Shown one piece after another: positions 54,859-63,382 of a stretch of DNA of 64,000 nt. The translations under genes and the position numbers were made by a program. How positions within the stretch are numbered: position 1 is the stretch's first letter; each line of letters opens with the position of its first letter. Below the pieces are notes generated by a model. That model worked only from the letters and a program-made list of their open reading frames with translations, was not told the origin of the DNA and searched no databases. The DNA lies in the NCBI RefSeq assembly GCF_003339845.1, contig NZ_PPTR01000006.1, forward strand, positions 1-64,000. Reading direction: 5' to 3'. This DNA comes from Gordonibacter sp. 28C (GTDB taxonomy: Bacteria; Actinomycetota; Coriobacteriia; Coriobacteriales; Eggerthellaceae).

Positions 54859-57270
54859 CTATTTCTGCTTCTTCTTGCCGCTTTCGCCGGGCAGCATGCG
54901 GCGGGCGTCGAACACGCCCTCGATGCCGTGCAGCTTGTTGAGGATGATGTCGATGTGCTTGATGTCCGACACTTGGAACAGAAAGCGCATCTCCGCCATG
55001 CCGTCGCGATGCGACGTCGTGGACGACGACAGCACGTTCGCCCCCACCTCGGAGAGCGTAACGGCCACGTCGCGCAGCAGGTTCATGCGGTCGAGCGCCT
55101 CCACGAGCACTTCGATCTGGTACGACGTGCTCTTCGACGGCGCACTCTCCCACGACACGTCGATGATGCGCTCGGGCTCCGTCATGAGGTCCCGCGCGTT
55201 CGGGCAGTCGGCGCGGTGCACCGACACGCCGCGGCCGCGCGTCACGAAGCCGAGTATCTCGTCGCCCGGCACGGGGTTGCAGCACCGGGACAGGCGCACA
55301 AGCACGTCGTCGATGCCCTTCACCACCACGCCGTTCGAGCTGTGCGCCTCGTGCTTCTTCGGGCGCTTCACGCTGGTGAGCATGGGCGGGAGCTTGCCCG
55401 TGGACATATCGCCCATGCCGAAGCCGGGCGTCTCGGCCTCTTCGTTGCCCTTGTCGACCAGTATCTTGAGCAGACGGTTCGCCACGTGCTGGGCGCTCTC
55501 CTTGCCCGTGCCGATGTTGACGAGCATGTCGTCGGGATCGTTGTAACCCAGATGCTCCGACACCGACTTCACGGCCCGCATGGACTGCGCGCTGGAAATG
55601 CCCAGCCCGTGCTTGCGCATCTCGCGCGTGAGCTTGTCGCGGCCGGACTGCAGATCGTCGCCGCGGCTCACGCGACTGAAGTACGAGCGTATCTTGCTGC
55701 GCGCGCTGGGCGTCTTCACCAGGTTCAGCCAGTCGCGCGAGGGGCTCGCGCTCTTCTGCGTGAGTATCTCCACGCGATCGCCCAGCTGCAGCTCGTAGGT
55801 GAGCGGCACGATGGCGCCGTTCACCTTCGCGCCCACGCAGTGGTTGCCCACCTCCGTGTGGATGGCGTAGGCGAAGTCGACGGGCGTGGACCCGGCGCGC
55901 AGGCTCATGGCCTCGCCCTTCGGCGTGAACACGAACACCTCGGTGGGCGCCAGGTCGACCTTGAGGTCCTTCAAAAACTCGCGCGAGTCCTGCGTCTCGT
56001 CCTGCCAGTCCACCATCTGGCGCAGCCACGCCAGCTGCTGGTCGATGGCGTCTCCGCTCTTGCCGCCCTTCTCCTTGTAGCGCCAGTGCGCGGCCACGCC
56101 GTACTCGCTTTGGCGATGCATGTCCTCCGTGCGGATCTGCACCTCCAGCGGCCGCCCCGCCGGGCCGATGACGGTGGTGTGCAAGCTCTGGTACATGTTG
56201 TACTTCGGCATGGCGATGTAGTCTTTGAAGCGGCCGGGCATGGGATGCCACAGCGTGTGCACCGCGCCGAGGGCCGAGTAGCAGTCCTTCACCGACTTCA
56301 CGATGATACGCACCGCAATGAGGTCGTAGATCTCGGAGAAGCCCTTGCCCTTCTGCGTCATCTTTTGGTAGATGGAGTACAGGTGCTTCGGACGGCCCAT
56401 GATCTGGGCTTGGATGCTCACCTTCTCCATCTCGTCGTGCAGGATGCCGATGATCTGGTCCAAGTAGCCCTCGCGCTCGGCACGGCTCTCCGTTACCATG
56501 CGGCTGACCTGCTTGTACTTGTTGGGCTCCAAGTAGAAGAACGACAGGTCCTCGAGCTCCCACTTGATGTTGTTGATGCCCAGTCGGTGCGCGATGGGCG
56601 CGTAGATCTCCAACGTCTCGCGCGCCTTGAAGATGCGGCGATCCTCGCGCAAGGCGCCCAGCGTGCGCATGTTGTGCAGGCGGTCGGCCAGCTTGATGAC
56701 GATGACGCGGATGTCCTTGCTCATGGCCACGAACATCTTGCGGATGGTGGCGGCCTGCTCGTCGGAAAGGCTCTCCACCTCGATGCGCGTGATCTTCGTC
56801 ACGCCCTCCACCAGCTGCGCCACCTGGTCGTTGAACTCAACGGCCACCTGGTCGGCGGTGACGGACGTGTCCTCCACGGTGTCGTGCAGCAGCGCCGCGC
56901 AGAGCGTCTCCACGTCCATGCGCAGGTCGGCCAGGATGAGCGCCACCTCGACGGGATGCGCCACGAAGGGCTCGCCGCTCTTGCGGCACTGGCCCTCGTG
57001 CGCCTCGCTCGCGAACTGGAACGCCTTGGCCAGAAGCGCCTGGTCGGGCTCGGTCAAGTACGCGGAGGTGAGCCGCTGCAGCTCGGCGAAGCGCTCTTCG
57101 GGCGTCTCCGTGCGGCGCGACCCGCCGTTCTCGGCGCGCCCCTCCGAGGCGAACGCCTTCTCGGCCACATGAGGCCTGCCCAGAAGGTCGTCTTCGACCG
57201 TCTGCCTGTGCGACGCCTGCTCGAGCGGCTCTCCCAGCAGCTCTTCGCGCTTATGCTCGGCCTTGCCCAT
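54859..57270 (-). CDS. Bifunctional (p)ppGpp synthetase/hydrolase
   Basis: The 803-residue Rel protein has an HD hydrolase domain (LLHDTVEDT, H129-D130), a synthetase domain (RFKDYIAMPKYNMYQSLHT), a TGS domain (VFVFTPKGEAMSLRAGSTPVD), a zinc-finger/helical region (VRLSRCCNPVPGDEI) and a C-terminal ACT domain. It makes and degrades the alarmone that slows growth under amino-acid limitation. The ATG at 57270 overlaps the recJ fusion gene by 20 bp, so they are translationally coupled. Both catalytic motifs appear intact. Confidence 0.93.
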   Translation of the reverse strand: MGKAEHKREELLGEPLEQASHRQTVEDDLLGRPHVAEKAFASEGRAENGGSRRTETPEERFAELQRLTSAYLTEPDQALLAKAFQFASEAHEGQCRKSGEPFVAHPVEVALILADLRMDVETLCAALLHDTVEDTSVTADQVAVEFNDQVAQLVEGVTKITRIEVESLSDEQAATIRKMFVAMSKDIRVIVIKLADRLHNMRTLGALREDRRIFKARETLEIYAPIAHRLGINNIKWELEDLSFFYLEPNKYKQVSRMVTESRAEREGYLDQIIGILHDEMEKVSIQAQIMGRPKHLYSIYQKMTQKGKGFSEIYDLIAVRIIVKSVKDCYSALGAVHTLWHPMPGRFKDYIAMPKYNMYQSLHTTVIGPAGRPLEVQIRTEDMHRQSEYGVAAHWRYKEKGGKSGDAIDQQLAWLRQMVDWQDETQDSREFLKDLKVDLAPTEVFVFTPKGEAMSLRAGSTPVDFAYAIHTEVGNHCVGAKVNGAIVPLTYELQLGDRVEILTQKSASPSRDWLNLVKTPSARSKIRSYFSRVSRGDDLQSGRDKLTREMRKHGLGISSAQSMRAVKSVSEHLGYNDPDDMLVNIGTGKESAQHVANRLLKILVDKGNEEAETPGFGMGDMSTGKLPPMLTSVKRPKKHEAHSSNGVVVKGIDDVLVRLSRCCNPVPGDEILGFVTRGRGVSVHRADCPNARDLMTEPERIIDVSWESAPSKSTSYQIEVLVEALDRMNLLRDVAVTLSEVGANVLSSSTTSHRDGMAEMRFLFQVSDIKHIDIILNKLHGIEGVFDARRMLPGESGKKKQK

Positions 57271-60200
57271 ACGAGTCCCCCTTCCTGGTCGAGCCGTCAG
57301 GCAAGATGGGGCGCGACACGCGCACGCGCAGGCTGGCCACGTCGGCGCCCATCGCCCAGTCGCGGAACGCGCTGAATATCGCGCGTTCGCCCAGGCCCTC
57401 GCGGTAGCGCACGCTGTCGGTGAGCTCCACCTTGCTGTTCGTGTCCACCACGCGGATGGAGCGCGTGGTCTCGCCCGAGGCGTACGCCGTGTGCGTCTCG
57501 ATGAGCCCGAGCTCGCGGAACACGGCCACGCCGCACGCCGCCGAAGCGGGGCTCACCGCATGCCCGCCCTCGCTGGCGAGCTTCGCCAGGTCCACGTTGC
57601 CCAACGTGAAGAACCCGTCGCCGTGGTCGCGCTGGATGGCGCGCAGCCGCCGGTACACCTGCGCCAGGCAATCGTGGTCGGGCGTCATGTCGCGCAGCAC
57701 CTGCTCGTTGATGCCCGCGTCGTTGCGTCCGAACAGTAAGTGCACCTGGGCCGGCGTGCCGTCGCGCCCGGCGCGGCCGCTCATCTGGTTGAACTCCACC
57801 TCGTTGTACGGCAGATGGTACAGCACCACGTGCTTGATGTTCGGGATGTTCACGCCCTCGCCGAACGCCGACGTGGCCACGAGCACCTTGAGCGCGTCGG
57901 TGCGGAACAGCTCCTCCACCCGCGCGCGCTCCACGCGGGTGAGGCCCGCGTTGTAGAAGCCGACGAGCGGCGCCATCTGCGGCACGCGCTTGCGCAGCAT
58001 GCGGGCGACGGCCACGGACTGCTCGCGCGAGTTCACGTACACCACCGTCTTCTCGCCGCCGGCCACGAGGTTGGCCAGGTAGTCCTCGCGGTTCTTCAGG
58101 TTGCGTCGGTCGTCCACGCCCAGGTTGGGGCGATCCGCCTCGTCCAGCACGAGCTCGTCCAGCGGCAATGCGCTGCGGATGGCGTCGGCGATGCCGTCGT
58201 CGGCCGTGGCGGTGAGCGCCAGCACGACGGGACCGCCCAGCTGCGCCACGGCCTGCCCGATGGCGGCGTAGGCGGGACGCTGGCCCGCGCGGGCCAGGCC
58301 GATGTGGTGCGCCTCGTCCACCACCACGAAGCCGATGCGCCTCGATTGCGCGAACTCGTCGGCGTGGTACCCCAAGAACTCGGGCGTGGTCAGCACGATG
58401 TCCACCGAGCCGTCGGCCAGCCCCGCGAACGTCTGGCGGCGCTCCTCGGGCGTGCTCTCGCCCGTGAGCACCGATACGGCGATGCCGAACGGTTCCAGCG
58501 CCTCGTTCAAGTGGAACGCCTGGTCGGCGATGAGCGCCCGCAGCGGGTACACGAACAGGCTGGCCGTGCGGTCGCGCAGGGCGCGGCAGGCGGCGTGCAC
58601 TTGGAACACGAGCGACTTGCCGCGGCCCGTGGCCATGACGGCCAGCACGGAGCGGCCCGCGTCCAGGTGGTCGAGCACGGTGCGCTGCGACGCGTGGAGC
58701 GCGCCGTCGCCGATGATGGCGCGCACGATATCGGCCTCGAGGCCCGCGGGGTCGCTCGCGGCCTTGCGCTCCCACTGCTCGCGGTTCGCCGTGCGGGCGG
58801 CCTCGTACGCCTCGACGTCCTCGGGGTTGTGCGCCACGTCGGCGCACAACTCGGCGTCGCTCGTGGCGTACAGGTCGGCCACGAAGCTGAGGTTCTCGGG
58901 ATTCAGGCACGCCTCGAGCGCACCGCAGGTGCGTGCGGGCGCGAGCGACTGCAGCATGGCCTTCACCGTGCGCCGTCCGCGCCATTCGTCTATCTGCACC
59001 TCAAACGCGGCGTTCACCACGCTGTCGGTGTGCATGAGCGCCTCGATGTCCGTGCAGTGGAACATGATGCCGGCCACCGTGTTGCGCCCGTCGGACAGCG
59101 AGCACGAGAAATGGTTCTTCTCCGCGCCCACGGCGCGGCAGTTCACCAGCGTCACGTCGCGCGCGAGGAAGCACGGCACGGGGTTCTCCTGGCCGAAGGG
59201 CGCCAGCGCGTCCAGCTTCTCCACGTTCTCGAGCGTGAGCTCGTCGAGCGCCACGCACGTGTCGATCTCGATGAGCGGATGGAACGCGCCTTCGGGCAGC
59301 TCGTCCATGTAGGCGCACAGGCGCTCGGAGAACGCGGGCAGCTTGTCGGCCGGCAACGTCACGCCCACGGCCGCGTCGTGCCCGCCGAAGCGCGTGAGCA
59401 GATCCGACGCGCTCTCCACGGCCTTGAACAGGTTCACCTGGCCCACGCTGCGTCCCGACCCGCGCGCCTCGTCGCCGTCGATGGTGAACAGCAGGCTGGG
59501 CACGCCGTAGGCGTTCACCAGGCGGCTTGCCACGATGCCCTTCACGCCCTCGTGCCAGCCGTCGCCCGACACCACGAGCGCGCGCTGGCCGTGGTAGAGG
59601 TCGGCCGCCTGCGCCTTCGCGATCTCGGAGAGCTCGGCCTCGATGGTGCGGCGCTGGTCGTTCACGGCCTCCAGCTTTTGGGCCAGGCGGCACGCCGTGT
59701 CGAAGTCGTCGGTCATGAGCAGGTCGAGCGCCAATTGCGCGTCGCCCATGCGGCCGGCGGCGTTCAGGCGCGGGATGAGCGAGAAGCTGAGGTTCGTGGC
59801 GGAAACGGGCTTGTCGGCGGCGCCGCTCGTACCCAGAAGCGCGGCGATGCAGGGGCGCGGCGCGTCGTTCATGCGGCGGATGCCGTCGGCCACGAGCGCG
59901 CGGTTCTCGCCGCGCATGGGCATGAGGTCGGCCACCGTGCCCAGTGTGGCCAGGTCGGTGTAGCTGCGCCACAGATGCGGGTAGCCGAAGCGGCCGCCCA
60001 GCACCTGCACGAGCTTCAGGGCCACGCCCACGCCGGCCAGGATGGCGCTTTCGCACGCCTCGTCGCACTTCGGGTCGGCCACCGGCACGCCCTCCGGCAC
60101 CAAGTCGACCGGCTCGTGGTGGTCGGTCACGGCCAGACCCACGCCGGCCTCCACGATGGCGGCGGCCTCCACCTTGCAGGCGATGCCGCAGTCAACCGTG

Positions 60201-60619
60201 ACGATGAAGTCGGGCTCGAGCGTGAGCACGCGTTGGAAGGCGGCCTCGGTCAGGCCGTAGCCCTCGTCGAAGCGGCGCGGGATGAACGGGTCGGCATGGG
60301 CGCCGAGCGCCCGCAAGCCGCGCGTGAGCACGGACGTGGCCGAGATGCCGTCGAGGTCGAAATCGCCGAACACGACGATGCGGCCGTCCTTCCGCATGAC
60401 CGCCTCGAGCGCGTCGGCCACCTCGGACAGGCCCGGGATGCCGTAGGGGTCGAGCCAGTCGCGATCGAGCGAGGGCTCTAGGAACGTGCGAACCTGTTCG
60501 GGTTCGACGATGCCGCGCGCCACGAGCGTGGCGGCCACGAAGCGCGGCAACCCCAGGCCGCGCTCGATGCGCGCGACGGCGGCAGGGTCGGCCGCTTTGA
60601 TGTTGAACTGGGCAGACAT
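57251..60619 (-). CDS. recJ: RecJ exonuclease fused to a RecQ-like helicase
   Basis: The 1122-residue protein joins two enzymes. Residues about 1-560 are RecJ: DFDLDG (86-91), VTDHHEP (about 164-170), and the later DHHA1-type region (GGHDAAVG). Residues about 640-1000 are a superfamily 2 helicase with Walker A ATGRGKS (about 664), DEAHH (about 765) and motif VI NQMSGRAGRDG (about 945). RecJ degrades single-stranded DNA 5' to 3' and RecQ unwinds duplex DNA, so one polypeptide could perform both in recombination repair. The ATG at 60619 is first in frame with domain support. relA overlaps its end. Confidence 0.9.
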   Translation of the reverse strand: MSAQFNIKAADPAAVARIERGLGLPRFVAATLVARGIVEPEQVRTFLEPSLDRDWLDPYGIPGLSEVADALEAVMRKDGRIVVFGDFDLDGISATSVLTRGLRALGAHADPFIPRRFDEGYGLTEAAFQRVLTLEPDFIVTVDCGIACKVEAAAIVEAGVGLAVTDHHEPVDLVPEGVPVADPKCDEACESAILAGVGVALKLVQVLGGRFGYPHLWRSYTDLATLGTVADLMPMRGENRALVADGIRRMNDAPRPCIAALLGTSGAADKPVSATNLSFSLIPRLNAAGRMGDAQLALDLLMTDDFDTACRLAQKLEAVNDQRRTIEAELSEIAKAQAADLYHGQRALVVSGDGWHEGVKGIVASRLVNAYGVPSLLFTIDGDEARGSGRSVGQVNLFKAVESASDLLTRFGGHDAAVGVTLPADKLPAFSERLCAYMDELPEGAFHPLIEIDTCVALDELTLENVEKLDALAPFGQENPVPCFLARDVTLVNCRAVGAEKNHFSCSLSDGRNTVAGIMFHCTDIEALMHTDSVVNAAFEVQIDEWRGRRTVKAMLQSLAPARTCGALEACLNPENLSFVADLYATSDAELCADVAHNPEDVEAYEAARTANREQWERKAASDPAGLEADIVRAIIGDGALHASQRTVLDHLDAGRSVLAVMATGRGKSLVFQVHAACRALRDRTASLFVYPLRALIADQAFHLNEALEPFGIAVSVLTGESTPEERRQTFAGLADGSVDIVLTTPEFLGYHADEFAQSRRIGFVVVDEAHHIGLARAGQRPAYAAIGQAVAQLGGPVVLALTATADDGIADAIRSALPLDELVLDEADRPNLGVDDRRNLKNREDYLANLVAGGEKTVVYVNSREQSVAVARMLRKRVPQMAPLVGFYNAGLTRVERARVEELFRTDALKVLVATSAFGEGVNIPNIKHVVLYHLPYNEVEFNQMSGRAGRDGTPAQVHLLFGRNDAGINEQVLRDMTPDHDCLAQVYRRLRAIQRDHGDGFFTLGNVDLAKLASEGGHAVSPASAACGVAVFRELGLIETHTAYASGETTRSIRVVDTNSKVELTDSVRYREGLGERAIFSAFRDWAMGADVASLRVRVSRPILPDGSTRKGDSYGQGRA

Positions 60620-60743
60620 GGGCGCTCATACCTCACATGCGAAGAGTCGATATTTCACGCCTCATTGTCCCACAATCCGCCCGCCGTGTCACCGGAGGGA
60701 GTCGAGCGCGCATGAGAAGAAGATGAGAGGACACGTTCCTGAA

Positions 60744-60791
60744 GAGGCGGGACCATCATGGTTGGAGGGGTCATGATGGTCCCGGTGCCTC
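60744..60791. terminator. Inverted repeat downstream of the HTH/PBP-like gene
   Basis: GGGACCATCATG (60749-60760) and CATGATGGTCCC (60772-60783) are perfect complements, extended by GAGGC/GCCTC. It is 60 bp past the stop of the regulator gene on the minus strand and 125 bp upstream of the recJ start, so it may be a terminator for the first and a leader element for the second. Confidence 0.5.
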
Positions 60792-60850
60792 AGACCACGG
60801 CTATTATATGACATAGTCTAGTATTTGAAAAGAGCTTGCCGCGGTCTTTT

Positions 60851-61837
60851 TCAGCGTTCGTATACGATCTCCCCCATGCGGGACACGTCGTAGCCCACGA
60901 TGGTGGCTATCTCCTCGCGAAACGGACGCGAGCGCGCAAGCTTCGCCACCGTGTCCACGATGCGTTCGACGCCGGGGCGCTTCACGAGCGCGATATCGAG
61001 CCATTCGTCTTGCAGCGGCAAGAAGTCGACGCCTTCCACCTGGTGAAAGACCCGCTCCGCCCCGATGCCCACGTCGGCGGCACCGCGCGCGACGAACGAG
61101 GCCATGGACAGCGCGGAGTTCGCCTCGCGATCGTAGCCCGCGAGCTTCGAGCGGTCGGCGTCCAACGCAGAAAGCGCCTCGTCCAGCAGGATGCGCGATC
61201 CGCACCCGCGCTCGCGGTTCACCAGGCGCACGCCGGGTCGCAGCAGATCTTCCCAGGTGCGCAGGTTCTTGGGGTTGCCGCGCGCGACGATGAGGCCCTG
61301 GCGGCGTTTTACGAGGCGGACCATCTTCACCGGAAGGCCGGGCATGAGCCGGGCGACTGCCTCCACGTTGTACGAGCGCGTGGCGCCGTCGTATAGATGG
61401 ACGAGCGCCGCGTGAGCGCGGCCGAGGTAGGCGTCCACCAGCGCCGCGTAGCTGCCTTCGTACACGCGGCTGATCGACGCGTCCGCAGCTCCCAGGTAGT
61501 TCGCAACGACGTCGCCGATGACGTCGTTGCCCGCGATGACGTACTCGCCCGGCGGCGGCGATGCGGGACGCAGGGAGCCGGCGACCTCCACCGGTTTCGA
61601 CGCGGTGCGCGGAGATCCCGTGCGGCGCGGCCTGGCGGCAGGCTGAGCCTCCGCTTGGGGACGCAGCCGCTTCGAGCGCGCGATGTAGTTCTCGACGTCG
61701 CCCATGGTGAAGCGCATCTTGCGCCCGATGTGGTACGACGCTATCTCGTCCCGCTTGACCAGGTTGTAAACGGTGTTCTTGCTCACTTGGAGAATGCCGG
61801 CAACCTCGTCGGCTGTCAGAGCGTCGCTGCTGGACAC
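60851..61837 (-). CDS. HTH regulator with periplasmic-binding-protein-like ligand domain
   Basis: The 328-residue protein has an N-terminal excisionase-like helix-turn-helix (LTADEVAGILQVSKNTVYNLV, residues about 8-28), a proline-rich linker and a C-terminal PBP-like domain. The latter resembles the molybdate- or metabolite-binding domain of one-component regulators. The start is taken as GTG at 61837, with GGGAAGG upstream; an upstream ATG at 61924 lies in the AT-rich promoter zone. The ligand is unknown. It is divergent from an EamA transporter gene. Confidence 0.72.
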   Translation of the reverse strand: MSSSDALTADEVAGILQVSKNTVYNLVKRDEIASYHIGRKMRFTMGDVENYIARSKRLRPQAEAQPAARPRRTGSPRTASKPVEVAGSLRPASPPPGEYVIAGNDVIGDVVANYLGAADASISRVYEGSYAALVDAYLGRAHAALVHLYDGATRSYNVEAVARLMPGLPVKMVRLVKRRQGLIVARGNPKNLRTWEDLLRPGVRLVNRERGCGSRILLDEALSALDADRSKLAGYDREANSALSMASFVARGAADVGIGAERVFHQVEGVDFLPLQDEWLDIALVKRPGVERIVDTVAKLARSRPFREEIATIVGYDVSRMGEIVYER

Positions 61838-62163
61838 GGGCCTTCCCTTCGAATATATCCATATAAAAATAGATTCTAACAAGGATAATATAGAGGACGC
61901 GACGCCGCCGCGCAAGCGCTTCACGTGCGATTACGCCTTATCCGCACGCGAAATGAGGCGAAGCGAAGCGAAGCGCGGCCCCCTTCTCTCTGCCATCCTG
62001 AGCAGAGCGCGGAGCGCGTAGTCGAAGAATCTTCGACTACGCGGGACCCCCTTCGTTGGAGATCCTTCGGCCTCGGCCTTCGGCTCGGGCGGCGCGCGCT
62101 TGATGGGATTTGGCGGAGGGTGCATACTACGGGAAATCTCTATCGGCGTTGGAAGGAGGCTCG
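61838..62163. promoter_or_regulatory. Region between the regulator and EamA genes
   Basis: The first about 60 bp are AT-rich, with a palindrome TATATCCATATA (61855-61866) close to the regulator start. The middle holds the repeat element at 61992-62062. The last bases contain AAGGAGG before the EamA GTG. No gene is supported here. Confidence 0.5.
61992..62062. repeat. Interspersed repeat-like element, second copy
   Basis: It begins with CATCCTGAGC, as does the element at 23711. It holds a perfect 13-bp stem (62016-62028 with 62030-62042) around one base and ends near GATCCTTCGG. The inner sequence differs from the first copy, so only the ends and layout are shared. Confidence 0.5.
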
Positions 62164-63066
62164 GTGCGCTCGCAGGCGGTCGGATACGCGCTTGCCGTGA
62201 TCCAGGCGGTCCTCTACTCGACGATGGGGGTCATCGGCAAGTACCTGTTCGGCACGGGGCTGGAACCGCCGCAGGTCATGGTGCTGCGCTTCAGCCTGAC
62301 GTTCGTCATGCTGGGCGCCTTCCTTATCGTGTGGCGCAGGCAGCCGCTTTTCAGCCGCCAGCCGCTCGTGTACGTGCAGGGTGTGTTCTTCGTGGGCAGC
62401 GCGCTTCTGTACTTCATGGCGGTGAACGAGATCACCGCCGGCCTGGCCACCGTCATCCTCTACGCGTACCCCGCCGTCGTGGCGCTCATGGGGACGCTCG
62501 TTTTTCGCGAGCGCCTCACGAAGAGGATCGTGGCCGCGCTCGTGCTGGCCATGGCCGGCGTCGTGCTCATATCGGGCGTGCTGCCGGGATCCGACCTGCG
62601 GCTGTCCCCGCTCGGGGTGCTGTACGGCGTGGGAGCCTGCCTGACGTTCGCCGTCTACTCCGTGCTGGGACAGAAGGCCGTGAAGAAAGACGGCACCTTC
62701 ACCATCACGTTCTCGCTCACGGCCGTAAGCCTGGCGGTGCTGGCCGTGTCGTTTCCCGCTACGTTTCCCACCATGCTCGACCTGACGCCCGAACAGCTGG
62801 GGCTGGGCGCGGCCATGGCGCTGTTCAACACCATCATCCCCGTCGCGATCCTGCTCGTGTCCATCAAGATCATCGGCGCGACCAAGGCGTCGCTCGTGGG
62901 CACGTCCGAAACGCCGTTCTCGCTGCTTTTCGCCTACCTCGTGCTGGGCGAGACGCTCACGGCTCTGCAAGGGCTCGGCTGCGTGCTCGTCGTCGCGTCG
63001 ATCTTCGTGGTGACGCTGCCGGGGCGAAAGGGGCACGAACGGCGGGGCGGGATCGCGGAGAAGTAA
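62164..63066 (+). CDS. EamA-family (DMT) transporter
   Basis: The 300-residue protein has ten membrane helices in two EamA halves, each with the usual terminal pattern. Such proteins export metabolites such as amino acids or purines; the substrate is unknown. The GTG at 62164 has AAGGAGG four to five bases upstream, so it is preferred to the earlier TTG at 62110. It is divergent from the HTH/PBP-like regulator, which might control it. Confidence 0.82.
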   Translation: MRSQAVGYALAVIQAVLYSTMGVIGKYLFGTGLEPPQVMVLRFSLTFVMLGAFLIVWRRQPLFSRQPLVYVQGVFFVGSALLYFMAVNEITAGLATVILYAYPAVVALMGTLVFRERLTKRIVAALVLAMAGVVLISGVLPGSDLRLSPLGVLYGVGACLTFAVYSVLGQKAVKKDGTFTITFSLTAVSLAVLAVSFPATFPTMLDLTPEQLGLGAAMALFNTIIPVAILLVSIKIIGATKASLVGTSETPFSLLFAYLVLGETLTALQGLGCVLVVASIFVVTLPGRKGHERRGGIAEK

Positions 63067-63382
63067 AACTGTCGCAACGAAGAGGATCGACGAGCGAGCT
63101 GAAGAAAGCTATGCGGTCATCAATAACGATCATCGGCGGATCATGCTGCTTCCTAACAAAAAATCAGGCTGACTTTAATCGAGTCGGAAACTGAAAACGC
63201 CAAAACACTTCGTTTCGGGCCGCTCTTGTAAACATTGACGAGCTGCTGGCAAATTATCAGTTACATGCCCACAAGTGCCGCGTACCCTTCGCGGGAGGCG
63301 CGGCGTTCTTTTTCGCACTCTTTTCCATCCTCCGAAACATGCGGGCTTTCTGAATCGTATGCTTCTTCAAGGAGGTGAAAAC
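63067..63382. other. Region before the sigma-factor gene
   Basis: No gene is supported in these 316 bp. The first about 200 bp are AT-richer than the surroundings. A hairpin with a T run lies at 63277-63313, followed by the AAGGAGGTG site of the sigma-factor gene. TTGTAA and TTGACG near 63226-63238 are -35-like but have no good partner -10 box. Confidence 0.5.
63277..63313 (+). terminator. Intrinsic terminator upstream of the sigma-factor gene
   Basis: GCCGCG (63277-63282) pairs with CGCGGC (63299-63304), with an inner CCC/GGG pairing, followed by GTTCTTTTT. It points along the plus strand. The EamA gene ends 211 bp upstream, so this could end a long EamA message or attenuate a short RNA. 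Confidence 0.6.

Noticed and set aside
52957-57375. 1472-residue plus-strand frame across narK, MBL and relA
   Set aside because: It crosses several well-supported genes on both strands and has only biased composition; it is a GC artefact.
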